64,000 nt of DNA from Salipiger bermudensis HTCC2601 (lineage in GTDB: Bacteria > Pseudomonadota > Alphaproteobacteria > Rhodobacterales > Rhodobacteraceae). Shown piece after piece: positions 50,648 through 59,386 of this stretch. The notes under the pieces were generated by a model, which had not been told where the DNA came from, searched no databases, and was given only the letters and a program-made list of their open reading frames with translations. How positions within the stretch are numbered: position 1 is the first letter of the stretch; every line of letters begins with the position of its first letter. The DNA is taken from the NCBI RefSeq assembly GCF_000153725.1, contig NZ_DS022277.1, positions 503,470 to 567,469 on the forward strand. Direction: 5' to 3'. The position numbers were made by a program, and so were the translations under genes.

Positions 50648-52810
50648 TCAGATCAGCCCGAACGAGGCGTAGGGAATGTAGCGCACCGGGGTGCCGGGGG
50701 TGACCTCCACCGCCTCATCGGGCAGTTCCACCAGTCCGTCCGCCCACGACAGACCGCTGATCCGGCCCGAGCCTTCCGAGGCGAACACCTCTGCATGGCC
50801 GTCTTCGGTGAGCCGTGCGCGCAGGTATTCCCGGCGGCCCGGCTTCTTGCGCTTGGAGAACGCCGCCGGAACGGTGAAGCCCTGCGGCACGGTCCAGCCC
50901 GCGCCCGCCATCAGCGACAACGCGGGGCGGGCGAAGATCAGCGCGCAGACCAGTGCCGCCACCGGGTTGCCCGGCAGCCCGAAGACCGGCGTGCCCTCCC
51001 ACATGGCCAGCGCCAGCGGACGGCCCGGTTTCAGTGCGATGCGCCAGCTCGAGAGCGTGCCGCGCTGGCGCAGCAGGGCCGAGACGTGGTCCTCGTCGCC
51101 CGCCGAGGCGCCGCCGGAGGTCAGGATCACGTCGGCCTTGCGCGCGCCCTCGTCGAGCCGTGCGGCGATCTGCTCGGGATCGTCGGGCACGTGGCCCAGA
51201 TCCACCGCCTCGCAGTGCCAGCCCGAGGCCAGCGCCAGCAGCATCGGGCGGTTGGCGTCCCAGATCTGGTGCGGCGCGGCGGGGCGGTCGGGGGCGGCGA
51301 CGATCTCGTCGCCGGTCGAGACGACGCCCACCCGCAGCGGGCGGTGCACCGGCAGCTCGCCGATGCCGAGCGCCGAGGCCAGCGCTAGATCGGGGGCGCG
51401 CAGGCGGCGGCCCTTGGGCAGCGCCGGCGCGCCTGCGGCCACGTCCTCGCCATCCTTGCGGGTGTTGGCGCGGGGCTTTGCGGGGCCATCGAAGACCACG
51501 GTGGTCGCGTCGGTGTTGGTGTCTTCCTCGAGCACCACGGTGTCGACCCCCTCGGGCAGGATCGCACCGGTCAGAATGCGGATCGCATGGCCCGGAGGCA
51601 CCGCGTGCGGGTAGGGCTGGCCGGCGGCGGCGCGGCCCGCGACCAGCGGCAGGCGCTGGACACCCGTGCCCGTGGCCCCGTGGGCAAAGCCGTAGCCGTC
51701 CACCGCCGAGTTGGGCATCGGCGGATTGGAACGTTTCGCCGTCACATCTGCCGCCAGTACCCGGCCCGCGGTGCGCGCGGTGGGCAGGATCTCGAGCCCG
51801 GTCACCGGGTGCAGCGCATCGTGCAGCTTGGCCAGCGCATCGTCCACCGGCACCCAGCTCACCCCCTGCGGCATGGCAAAGCAATCGTCGCGAAGGCGGG
51901 GCGGCATGAGGTCGGTCTTGGGCATGTCTTCCAACGGATCGGGCGTGGCAAAGGCGGCGCGGGCGGCGCTTTCGAGCAGGGTTTCGTGGCCGAGACCGAG
52001 AATCCAGCCCTCCTCGGCGTCGCCCTCGCGGGTCATGGCGTCAAGCTGGCGCGGCGCGAGCTGCGCCAGCGCGGCGGCAAGGATGCGGACCTGCGCGCGG
52101 TCCTTGATCTCGTTTTCTTCCGCCAGCGCCTCCACCGTCGGGGCGATCAGCGACGGGAAGAGCTCGACAAGGGTGATGGGCGCATCGTGGCGCTCGAACG
52201 GACGCACGGCGAGATCTGGACCGAAGCGGTGGCGCAGGGCTTGCAGCCGGGCGATGCCGAGCAGCGCCTGCGAGCCGACGGAGCCGGTGGTGAAGAGCTT
52301 CCAGACCGGCTGCGCGCCCTTGGTCCGGTCGCAGGCGCGGCGCTCGGTCATGCCGTGGCCGTGGCGCAGGGTCCCCTTGCTGGGCAGCCGCGGATCGCCA
52401 AGGTTGTCGGGGCAGCCCCAGAACGGGCCGATGCCGGGAAAGACATCGTTGAGCCCGGCGGCGACGGCGAAGCGGTTGTTGGCGTTGTCGGGCGCGTCCT
52501 CGATGCGGTCGCTCAGGGCGCGCCAGAGCGTCAGGGGGTCGGCCTCGCCGCTCACCGCCTCGGCAAAGCCGCGCGGGTAGCCGAAGGGGAAGTCGAACCC
52601 GGCCAGCACCCGGCGCCCGGCGGCGCGCTCGGCTTCAAACAGCATGGCGAGCGTCTCGGTCGCGTCGTGGCGGGTGCGGTGGTAGCTGGTCTCGACCTCA
52701 GCCGTGCCCCGACGGGCAACGCCGATCCAGATCGCGTCCTTCGACGGTTTCACGGGCGAGGGCGACGAGGCGCCGGACCAGTCGACCACGACGATGGTGT
52801 CGAAACTCAC
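50648..52810 (-). CDS. MoeA molybdopterin molybdenumtransferase fused to an N-terminal domain
   Basis: A 720-residue protein. Residues about 317-720 are MoeA-like: NSAVDGYGFA, RILTGAILPEGVDTVV, GVVSTGDEIVA, DANRPMLLALA, SGGASAGDEDHV and PGNPVAALVCALIFARP. MoeA inserts Mo (or W) into molybdopterin-AMP. Residues 1-310 form a separate domain that starts TIVVVDWSGASSPSP and contains AGFDFPFGYPRGFAEA and VELFPSLIAP, of the DUF429-like or RNase H-like nuclease style. I know of no biochemical role for this fusion part. It overlaps the mobB gene by four bases. Confidence 0.87.
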   Translation of the reverse strand: MSFDTIVVVDWSGASSPSPVKPSKDAIWIGVARRGTAEVETSYHRTRHDATETLAMLFEAERAAGRRVLAGFDFPFGYPRGFAEAVSGEADPLTLWRALSDRIEDAPDNANNRFAVAAGLNDVFPGIGPFWGCPDNLGDPRLPSKGTLRHGHGMTERRACDRTKGAQPVWKLFTTGSVGSQALLGIARLQALRHRFGPDLAVRPFERHDAPITLVELFPSLIAPTVEALAEENEIKDRAQVRILAAALAQLAPRQLDAMTREGDAEEGWILGLGHETLLESAARAAFATPDPLEDMPKTDLMPPRLRDDCFAMPQGVSWVPVDDALAKLHDALHPVTGLEILPTARTAGRVLAADVTAKRSNPPMPNSAVDGYGFAHGATGTGVQRLPLVAGRAAAGQPYPHAVPPGHAIRILTGAILPEGVDTVVLEEDTNTDATTVVFDGPAKPRANTRKDGEDVAAGAPALPKGRRLRAPDLALASALGIGELPVHRPLRVGVVSTGDEIVAAPDRPAAPHQIWDANRPMLLALASGWHCEAVDLGHVPDDPEQIAARLDEGARKADVILTSGGASAGDEDHVSALLRQRGTLSSWRIALKPGRPLALAMWEGTPVFGLPGNPVAALVCALIFARPALSLMAGAGWTVPQGFTVPAAFSKRKKPGRREYLRARLTEDGHAEVFASEGSGRISGLSWADGLVELPDEAVEVTPGTPVRYIPYASFGLI

Positions 52811-53298
52811 AACCCAACCTCTCGCAGGATGAAATCGGCGATGGCGCGCGTGTCGTCGAGATCGAAGCGGGGCAGGGCGGTCTCGACGGCGCTGTCGGCG
52901 GCGACGGCGCGGATGCTGGCGTTGTCGGGCGAGAGCAGCGGCTTACCGGTCTCGGCGCGGTGCGCCTCGATCTTCGGATGCGGCTCGCGCTTGTAGCCTT
53001 CGATCAGGATCAGATCGACCGGCGAGAGCTTGCCCAGCAGATCCGAAAGCGGCGGCTCGGGCGCGTCACGCAGCTCGTGCATCAGGGCCCAGCGGTTGGG
53101 CGAGGCGAGCAGCACCTCGCTGGCGCCGGCCTCGCGGTGGCGGAAGCTGTCGCGCCCCGGCTGGTCGACATCGGTGCTGTGATGGGCGTGCTTGACGGTC
53201 GAGACGGTCAAGCCGCGCGCGCAGATCTCGGGCACCAGCCGCTCCATCAGCCCGGTCTTGCCGCAGTTCTTGCTGCCGGTCACGCCGTAGAGTCTCAT
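52807..53298 (-). CDS. mobB: Molybdopterin-guanine dinucleotide biosynthesis protein MobB
   Basis: A 163-residue GTP-binding protein. The Walker A motif is TGSKNCGKTGLMERL, and VKHAHHSTDVDQPGRDSFRHREAGA and LILIEGYKREPHPKIE are typical of MobB. It assists formation of the bis-MGD cofactor. It overlaps mobA and the MoeA-fusion gene by four bases each. The gene belongs to the unit fdhD-mobA-mobB-moeA. Confidence 0.93.
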   Translation of the reverse strand: MRLYGVTGSKNCGKTGLMERLVPEICARGLTVSTVKHAHHSTDVDQPGRDSFRHREAGASEVLLASPNRWALMHELRDAPEPPLSDLLGKLSPVDLILIEGYKREPHPKIEAHRAETGKPLLSPDNASIRAVAADSAVETALPRFDLDDTRAIADFILREVGL

Positions 53299-53945
53299 GA
53301 CGCGAGCTCGCGGGCGCGGGCCAGATCCTCGGGCGTGTTGACGTTGAAGAACGGATCGAACGGCTCGGCGGGGAACAGCGCCTCGCCGGCGCCGTGCCGG
53401 TTGGTCCAGAGCACCACCTTGCGCAGGCCGTCCTCAAGCGCCGCGCGCAGGTCATCGGCCAGTGCCACCGGCCAGAGGCCGAAGGTGGGGTGGCGGTTGA
53501 TGCGCTTGCCGCCGCCGGATTTCAGCGCCTCATCGCCGGAGCGCGGCGTGCAGGCGAGCGCCAGCGGATGCGGCGCGTCCTCGGCGGCGAGCAGCAGTCG
53601 CGGCACCAGATCGCAGGGAAAGAACGGCGTGTCGGCGGCCACCGTCACGATGCTGTCTGCGCCCTGTTTGGCGGCCCAGTCGAGACCCGCCAGCACGCCC
53701 GCCAGCGGCCCCGGAAAGCCGCTGACGCTGTCGGGCAACACCGGCAGGCCGTAGCTCTCGAAGCGTGCCGGATCGCCGTTGGCGTTGAGCGCGACCCCGG
53801 CCACCTGCGGCTCCAGCCGGTCGATCACCCGCTGCAGGAGCGGCGCGCCGCCGATCTCAAGGAGGCCCTTGTCACCGCCGCCCATGCGCGTGGCGAGCCC
53901 GCCGGCGAGGATCACGCCGAGCGGCTGTTGCAGGACCCGGCTCAT
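53295..53945 (-). CDS. mobA: Molybdenum cofactor guanylyltransferase MobA
   Basis: A 216-residue nucleotidyltransferase. The N-terminal LAGGLATRMGGGDKGLLEIGGAPLL is the GTP-binding signature, and VTVAADTPFFPCDLV holds the metal-binding Asp. It joins GMP to molybdopterin, giving MGD for FdhA. Its ATG overlaps the fdhD stop (ATGA). A longer in-frame extension upstream lies inside fdhD and is not real. Confidence 0.93.
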   Translation of the reverse strand: MSRVLQQPLGVILAGGLATRMGGGDKGLLEIGGAPLLQRVIDRLEPQVAGVALNANGDPARFESYGLPVLPDSVSGFPGPLAGVLAGLDWAAKQGADSIVTVAADTPFFPCDLVPRLLLAAEDAPHPLALACTPRSGDEALKSGGGKRINRHPTFGLWPVALADDLRAALEDGLRKVVLWTNRHGAGEALFPAEPFDPFFNVNTPEDLARARELAS

Positions 53946-54805
53946 TCGGCGGCCTTCCGGCGCGACTTGCGGTCCTCTTCGGGCACGCTTGCAGGATCGA
54001 CATCGCGCAAGAGCCGCGCCTCGCCGGAGAGGCAGACGAAGCGCTGGCCGCGCATCCGCCCGATCAGGGTGAGCCCGACCTGACGGGCGATCTCGACCCC
54101 CCACGCGGTAAAGCCCGAGCGCGAGGCCAGCACCGGGATGCCCATCAGCGCGGTCTTGATCACCATCTCCGAGGTCAGCCGGCCGGTGGTGTAGAGGATC
54201 TTGTCCTGCGCCGCGACACCATGGCGGAACATGAAGCCCGAGATCTTGTCGACGGCGTTGTGGCGCCCGACATCTTCCATGTAGACCAGAGGCCTGTCGC
54301 CCTGACACAGCACCGTGCCGTGGATCGCCCCTGCCTCGAGATAGAGCGAGGGCGTGGTGTTGATCTCTTTCGCCAGCGCATAGAGCCACGAGCTGCGCAC
54401 CTGCGCGTCGGGCAGGGTCAGCCCCTCGAGCCCCTCCATCATGTCGCCGAAGACGGTGCCCACGGCACAGCCCGAGGTGCGGGTCTTCTTCTGCACCTTC
54501 TCCTCGTAGGACGTCTCGCGCTCGGTGCGGACGACCACGGTCTCGGTCTCGTCGTCGTAATCGACGCCGGTCACCACGTCATCGGAGCGCAACATGCCCT
54601 GATTGCGCAGGAACCCCAGCGCCAGATACTCGGGGTGATCGCCGATGGTCATCGCGGTGACGATTTCCTGACGGTTGAGATAGATCGTCAGCGGTCGCTC
54701 CTCGACCACCGCGATCTCGGTCGGTGCACCGGTCTGGTCGGTGCCCGAGATGCGCCGGGTGAGGCGCGGATCGGTGGGATCGGGAAGCAGCGGCAAGTCT
54801 GGCAT
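53942..54805 (-). CDS. fdhD: Formate dehydrogenase accessory sulfurtransferase FdhD
   Basis: A 287-residue FdhD protein, which passes sulfur from a cysteine desulfurase to the Mo/W cofactor of formate dehydrogenase. Visible motifs are DHPEYLALGFLRNQGM, SGCAVGTVFGD, GRHNAVDKISG and TTGRLTSEMVIKTA. E. coli FdhD has two active-loop cysteines; here only C113 is seen in that loop. The ATG at 54805 has a distant GGAGG; upstream in-frame starts cannot be excluded. It heads fdhD-mobA-mobB-moeA. Confidence 0.92.
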   Translation of the reverse strand: MPDLPLLPDPTDPRLTRRISGTDQTGAPTEIAVVEERPLTIYLNRQEIVTAMTIGDHPEYLALGFLRNQGMLRSDDVVTGVDYDDETETVVVRTERETSYEEKVQKKTRTSGCAVGTVFGDMMEGLEGLTLPDAQVRSSWLYALAKEINTTPSLYLEAGAIHGTVLCQGDRPLVYMEDVGRHNAVDKISGFMFRHGVAAQDKILYTTGRLTSEMVIKTALMGIPVLASRSGFTAWGVEIARQVGLTLIGRMRGQRFVCLSGEARLLRDVDPASVPEEDRKSRRKAAE

Positions 54806-54884
54806 GGGTTGGATTTTCTTGCCTCCTCTGGCCTGTGCGCCGGGCATCTTGTAACGTGCTCCGACCAGTTGCAAGGGGATGGGC

Positions 54885-55400
54885 ATGCTTGGATACGTGA
54901 CGGGCCTCGGCCGCGGCGAGGTCGACAGCGTGATGCGCGAGGTGGCGCAACGCCTGCGCGCCGAGGGGCTGCCGCTTGCGGGGGCTGTGCAGCACAATAT
55001 CGAGACCGGGCCGAGCACCAAGTGTCACATGGATCTCGAGGTGCTGAGCGGCACCGACGTGGTGCGCATCAGCCAGGATCTGGGGGCGCTGTCACGCGGC
55101 TGCCGACTCGATCCGCAAGGGCTCGAGCGGGTGGTGGGACTGGTGAGCGCCGGGCTCGACAAGGGCGCGGCGCTGCTGCTGGTGAACAAGTTCGGCAAGC
55201 AGGAGCTCGACGGGCGCGGCTTCCGCCCGGTGATCGCCGAGGCGCTCGGCGCCGGGGTGCCGGTGCTCGTGGCGGTGAACCAGAGCAATCTCGAGGGCTT
55301 TCTCGCCTTCGCCGAGGAGCTGGCCGAGCCGCTGCCGACCGATGTCGAGGCGGTCACCGACTGGTGCCGCGCCCGCATCGGCGAAGCGGCCGCCGCCTGA
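54885..55400 (+). CDS. DUF2478-type P-loop-like protein
   Basis: A 171-residue soluble protein. It starts MLGYVTGLGRGEVDSVMREVAQRLRAEG and continues with LAGAVQHNIETGPSTKCHMDLEVLSGTDVVRISQDLGALSRGCRLDP, matching DUF2478. The family occurs with molybdenum enzymes and their ABC transporters. A segment KGAALLLVNKFGKQELDGRGFRPVI resembles P-loop NTPase strands. AAGGGG lies six bases before the ATG at 54885. It is divergent from fdhD and convergent with cybB. The function is not known to me. Confidence 0.82.
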   Translation: MLGYVTGLGRGEVDSVMREVAQRLRAEGLPLAGAVQHNIETGPSTKCHMDLEVLSGTDVVRISQDLGALSRGCRLDPQGLERVVGLVSAGLDKGAALLLVNKFGKQELDGRGFRPVIAEALGAGVPVLVAVNQSNLEGFLAFAEELAEPLPTDVEAVTDWCRARIGEAAAA

Positions 55401-55412
55401 GCGCGCCAGGCC

Positions 55413-55964
55413 TCACACCGGGGGCCACATGCGGCTGAACACCCCGTCGCGCTTGATCAGCCCGTGCATTGCCGCGGCGCCCACATGGGCGAAGATCAGC
55501 GCGATGATCACGTAGCGGGCGTAGTGGTGAACCGCTTTTGCGGTGTCCGCGAGCGACTCGCTCTTTGCCACCATGCCGCCGATGAACGGGTCCCAGAATT
55601 CCATCGGAAAACCACCGGCCTGGACCCGGATGATGCCGGACAATGCCATCACGATGAGGGTCAGGTAGAGCAGCCCGTGCACCGCCTCGGCGGCGACCAC
55701 CTGCGGGCGCGAGAGGCTCGCGGGTAACGGCGGGGCCGGTTTGAGGAGGCGCACCACGATCCGCAGCACCACCAGAATCAGGATCACCGGGCCGATATTC
55801 TTGTGATAGAGAAACAGGCTGTTCTGCAGCGGGCGCGAGAGCCCCTCCTGCACCATGATCAGCCCGGCGGGGATTGTGCTGAGCACCAGGATCACCGTCA
55901 GCCAATGCAGCAGCCGGGACAGGCGCGGATACCGCGCGGGCGCGGCCTCGGACAGGGATGCCAA
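55413..55964 (-). CDS. Cytochrome b561 (di-heme, four-helix membrane protein)
   Basis: A 183-residue membrane protein with four helices and the histidines expected for two b-type hemes (SRLLHWLTVILV, LFLYHKNIGP, AAEAVHGLLYL and RYVIIALIFAHVGAAAMHGL). Bacterial cytochrome b561 moves electrons between quinol and periplasmic partners. It is the last of the electron-transfer proteins of the formate region. Its promoter region (55965-56063) is divergent from the lipid gene and contains a GTGAG/CTCAC pair. Confidence 0.88.
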   Translation of the reverse strand: MASLSEAAPARYPRLSRLLHWLTVILVLSTIPAGLIMVQEGLSRPLQNSLFLYHKNIGPVILILVVLRIVVRLLKPAPPLPASLSRPQVVAAEAVHGLLYLTLIVMALSGIIRVQAGGFPMEFWDPFIGGMVAKSESLADTAKAVHHYARYVIIALIFAHVGAAAMHGLIKRDGVFSRMWPPV

Positions 55965-56063
55965 TGCTCTCTCCTCCGTGAGCGGTTTTTCTCACGATAA
56001 TATGAACCCTGACGCTCGGTAAACAGCACTCAGCTTGACAGAGAAGCCGGCTGGGACACTTCA
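55965..56063. promoter_or_regulatory. Divergent promoter region of cytochrome b561 and lipid genes
   Basis: GTGAG (55979-55983) faces CTCAC (55991-55995) close to the cytochrome b561 start. TTGACA at 56035-56040 could be the -35 box of the rightward operon, with a poor -10 (ACTTCA) 17 bases on. Confidence 0.35.
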
Positions 56064-56810
56064 TTGAAGATGCACATAACCCACGCACATTCCCGTCCAC
56101 GCGACGCCGGCCCCGGCGGACCGGGGCCATTTGCGGCGCTTCTCATGCTGGCGGGCGGGTTCGCCGCCGCGCTGCTCTTCGGCGCCGAGCTTCTTGCGGG
56201 CGTGCGGATGCTGACGCCGGTGCTGGGCTTCGGGCTTGGCGCGGGCGTTGTCGCGCTGTGCCTGCAGCGCCACTGGCGTGCGCCGCGTCTCGGTTATGCC
56301 AATGCGCTTACCCTTGGCCGGCTGGCGCTCGCGGCGCTGATGCTGGTGCCGCTGCTGCGCCCCGAGCTCACCGAGGGCAGGACCGGCTGGGCGATCTTTG
56401 CCCTGGCGCTCGGGACGCTGGCGCTCGACGGGCTTGACGGGCCGCTGGCGCGCCGTGCCGGGCTTGCGGGGCCGTGGGGCGCGCGGTTCGACATGGAGGT
56501 CGACGCGGTTTTCGCGCTGCTGCTCTCCGCCGTGGTCTGGCAGAGCGGCGCGGCGGGGCCGTGGGTTCTGCTGCTTGGCGGGATGCGCTATCTCTTCGTG
56601 CTCGCCTCGTACCCGCTGCCTTGGCTCGCGGCGCCCTTGCCGCAGCGCTTCCGGCGCAAACTGGTCTGCGTGATCCAGATCGGCGCTCTGGTGGTGCTGC
56701 TCGCGCCGGTGGTGATGCCGCCGGTGAGCGTGGTCCTCGCACTCATCGCGCTGGCGCTGCTGACATGGTCCTTTGCGGCCGACGTGCTCTGGCTGGCGAG
56801 GCGCCGGTGA
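56064..56810 (+). CDS. CDP-alcohol phosphatidyltransferase family protein
   Basis: A 248-residue membrane protein with about six helices. The CDP-alcohol phosphatidyltransferase motif D(x2)DG(x2)AR(x8)G(x3)D(x3)D is complete, with D122, D125-G126, A129-R130, G139, D143 and D147. Such enzymes join a CDP-activated lipid to an alcohol (serine, glycerol phosphate, choline, inositol). The acceptor is unknown. The following gene overlaps by four bases (GTGA). AA-rich sequence precedes the ATG, with no clear ribosome-binding site. Confidence 0.87.
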   Translation: MKMHITHAHSRPRDAGPGGPGPFAALLMLAGGFAAALLFGAELLAGVRMLTPVLGFGLGAGVVALCLQRHWRAPRLGYANALTLGRLALAALMLVPLLRPELTEGRTGWAIFALALGTLALDGLDGPLARRAGLAGPWGARFDMEVDAVFALLLSAVVWQSGAAGPWVLLLGGMRYLFVLASYPLPWLAAPLPQRFRRKLVCVIQIGALVVLLAPVVMPPVSVVLALIALALLTWSFAADVLWLARRR

Positions 56811-58426
56811 AAGGCGGGGTGCGGCTGGCCCTTGCGCTTATCGCCTCGGCCTTGCTGATCGATCTCGTGCTGATCCAGCCAAACCATCCGAACGCGCTCA
56901 GCTGGCGCGCCCTGCGGCTTGTGCCGCTCGAGTTGCCGGTGCTTCTGCTGGGGCTTCTCGCGCTGGGGCGGCGGGCGACTTGGCTGGCGCGGCTCGCGGC
57001 GCTGGCGCTGTTGCTCATGGTGTTGGTGAAGCTTGCCGATTTCGGCGTCTACACCGCCTTCGCGCGAGGCTTCGATCCACTGGCAGACATGCACCTGCTG
57101 CCTGCCGGGCTGAATCTGCTGTCCGGGAGCATCGGTCTTGTCGGCACGGTGGTTCTGGGGCTGCTGCTGATGCTCGCGCTTGCCGCCATGGCGTGGCTGC
57201 TCTACCGCGCGCTGCGGCTCTGGGCTCGGACCGGCAGCCGCCTTCCGGCCTCGGCGCGTCTCTTGGCGGGGGCCATAGCGCTGGTCTTTGCCGGGCTTTC
57301 GGCGTCGGAGATCCGCACCGCGCTGAACGGCTGGCAGGGCTGGAACCCGCCGGGCGCCGCCTTCACCTCGCGCCTCGCCGCCGAGCACCTGCGCGATTTC
57401 AGCCGCTCGCGCGCCGCGCTGGCCGAGTTCCGTGTCGCCGCCGAGACCGATCCTTGGGCCGGGCGGGGCGGGCTGCTGGCGCAGCTTGGCGGGCGCGACG
57501 TGGTGATCGCCTTCATCGAAAGCTACGGCCGCGCCGCCTATGAGAACCCGCTTTATGCCCCCCGCCATGCAAAAACGCTTGCGGAGGGTGAGGCGGCGCT
57601 GAGACAGGCGGGGCTCGAGGCGCGTTCGGGCTGGCTGACCTCGCCGGTGATGGGCGGACAGAGCTGGCTGGCGCACGGGGCACTGGCCTCCGGCCTCGAC
57701 GTGAGCGATCAGACCCGCTATCGCGCGCTGCTGACAAGCCCGCGCAAGACGCTGTTCACCCTGGCAAAAGACGCGGGATACCAAAGCGTTGCCGTCGCGC
57801 CGGCGATCGTGATGCCCTGGCCCGAGGGGCCGCAGCTTGGGTTCGAGACGGTCTTGGCGGCCGCGGATCTCGGCTACGAAGGGCTGCCCTTCAACTGGGT
57901 GACCATGCCCGACCAGTACACGCTTGCGGCCTATGAGCGACTGGCGCCACAGGGTGCGCCGCGGATGACCGAGATCGCGCTGATCTCGAGCCACGCGCCG
58001 TGGACGCCGGTGGCAGAGATGGTGCCGTGGGAGGCGATTGGCGACGGCAGCGTCTTCGACGCGCAGGCGGTCGCGGGCCCGACGCCGGGCGAGGTCTGGG
58101 CCAATCGCGACACCATCCGCGATCATTACGGGCGGGCGCTCGACTACTCTGTAGAGACGGTGCTGAGCTGGGCGGCGCTCCCGCGCGAGAGGCCGCCGCT
58201 GCTGATCGTGCTGGGCGACCATCAGGCGGCGGGCTTCGTGTCGCAGAAGGGCGGCATGGATGTGCCGGTGCACCTGATCGGGCCCCCCGAAGCAGTCTCG
58301 CTGTTCGAGGGCTGGGGCTGGAGCGCCGGCCTGACGCCCGATCCGGCGCTGGCAAGCTGGCCGATGAGTGCCTTTCGTGACCGCTTTCTCGAGGCCACGA
58401 GCCGAGAGACGGAGGAGGGATCTTGA
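56807..58426 (+). CDS. Sulfatase-fold membrane protein (alkaline phosphatase superfamily)
   Basis: A 539-residue protein. Four or five N-terminal membrane helices (about residues 5-165) precede a sulfatase-like domain from about residue 230 (VVIAFIESYGRAAYENP, GGQSWLAHGALASG, LISSHAPWTP, LIVLGDHQAAGF). The topology is like LtaS or phosphoethanolamine transferases, which transfer head groups to lipids or glycans in the periplasm. The start is GTG, overlapping the previous stop. It probably acts in the same lipid pathway as the phosphatidyltransferase. The exact substrate is unknown. Confidence 0.8.
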   Translation: MKGGVRLALALIASALLIDLVLIQPNHPNALSWRALRLVPLELPVLLLGLLALGRRATWLARLAALALLLMVLVKLADFGVYTAFARGFDPLADMHLLPAGLNLLSGSIGLVGTVVLGLLLMLALAAMAWLLYRALRLWARTGSRLPASARLLAGAIALVFAGLSASEIRTALNGWQGWNPPGAAFTSRLAAEHLRDFSRSRAALAEFRVAAETDPWAGRGGLLAQLGGRDVVIAFIESYGRAAYENPLYAPRHAKTLAEGEAALRQAGLEARSGWLTSPVMGGQSWLAHGALASGLDVSDQTRYRALLTSPRKTLFTLAKDAGYQSVAVAPAIVMPWPEGPQLGFETVLAAADLGYEGLPFNWVTMPDQYTLAAYERLAPQGAPRMTEIALISSHAPWTPVAEMVPWEAIGDGSVFDAQAVAGPTPGEVWANRDTIRDHYGRALDYSVETVLSWAALPRERPPLLIVLGDHQAAGFVSQKGGMDVPVHLIGPPEAVSLFEGWGWSAGLTPDPALASWPMSAFRDRFLEATSRETEEGS

Positions 58427-59352
58427 GGCTTCTGCGCGTCTTCGTGCCGCTGGCGCTGATCGCGCTCTGCCTGTGGCTTGCCGACGGGCGCGCGGTGCTG
58501 GCCCGGCTCTCGGGGCTGTCGGCCGGGTGGTTCATCGGCGCGATCGCGCTGCTGAACGCGGTGACGCTACTCTCGGCGCTGCGCTGGAAGCTCACGGCGA
58601 CGGCCCTCAACCTGCCCCTGAGCGCGGGAGAGGCGGTGCGGGAATATTACCTTGCGCAATTCGTCAACCAGACCCTGCCCGGCGGCGTGCTGGGAGATGC
58701 CGCGCGGGCCATGCGCAGCCGCAAGGGCGGGCCGATGCGCCGCGCCGCGCAGGCGGTGGTGCTCGAGCGCGCCTCGGGGCAGGCGGGCATGGCGCTGGTG
58801 GCGGTGCTGGGCCTGATGCTGCTCGTCGTGGCGCCGCAGAATGTTCTGCCGGCCGCGAGCGCACTGCCGGCCATCGCGTGGCTGCCCCTCGCTTTCCTCG
58901 TGGCGCTGCTGATCGGCGCGGTGCCGCTGGCGGTAGGCCGCGCCGGGGGGCGCGAGGGTGGCTGGCGCCGGGCCGTGCGCGAGGCGCTGCTGCGGCGCTG
59001 GCCGGTGCAGACCGCCCTGTCGGTGCTGGTCGCGCTGCTCACCGTGGCGGCCTTCGCCCTTGCCGCCCGTGCCACCGGCAGCGCGCTCGCACCCACCACG
59101 GCGCTGCTGATCGTGCCGCTGATCCTCACCGCCATGCTGCTGCCCGCCTCGGTGGCCGGCTGGGGCTGGCGCGAGGGGGCGGCGGCGAGCCTTTTCACCA
59201 TGGCGGGGCTCGGGGCCGAGGCGGGGATCGCCGCCAGCATCGCCTTCGGGATCGCCATGCTGCTCTCTGCCCTGCCCGGGGCATTCTTCCTGCGGCGAAC
59301 CGCCCAGCAGGCCCCGCAGGAGACCGCAGAGATTGCTTCACCGACCGAATAA
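58423..59352 (+). CDS. UPF0104/LPG-synthase-TM-type membrane protein
   Basis: A 309-residue protein with about eight membrane helices and the motif QFVNQTLPGGVLGDAARAM, characteristic of the lysylphosphatidylglycerol synthase transmembrane (flippase-like, UPF0104) family. The start is a TTG close behind GGAGGAGGGA, overlapping the previous stop. It probably flips or handles a lipid made by the two preceding genes. Which lipid is not known. Confidence 0.82.
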   Translation: MRLLRVFVPLALIALCLWLADGRAVLARLSGLSAGWFIGAIALLNAVTLLSALRWKLTATALNLPLSAGEAVREYYLAQFVNQTLPGGVLGDAARAMRSRKGGPMRRAAQAVVLERASGQAGMALVAVLGLMLLVVAPQNVLPAASALPAIAWLPLAFLVALLIGAVPLAVGRAGGREGGWRRAVREALLRRWPVQTALSVLVALLTVAAFALAARATGSALAPTTALLIVPLILTAMLLPASVAGWGWREGAAASLFTMAGLGAEAGIAASIAFGIAMLLSALPGAFFLRRTAQQAPQETAEIASPTE

Positions 59353-59386
59353 CCTAATCTTCTGAAAAACCGGGAGGACTTTTGCC

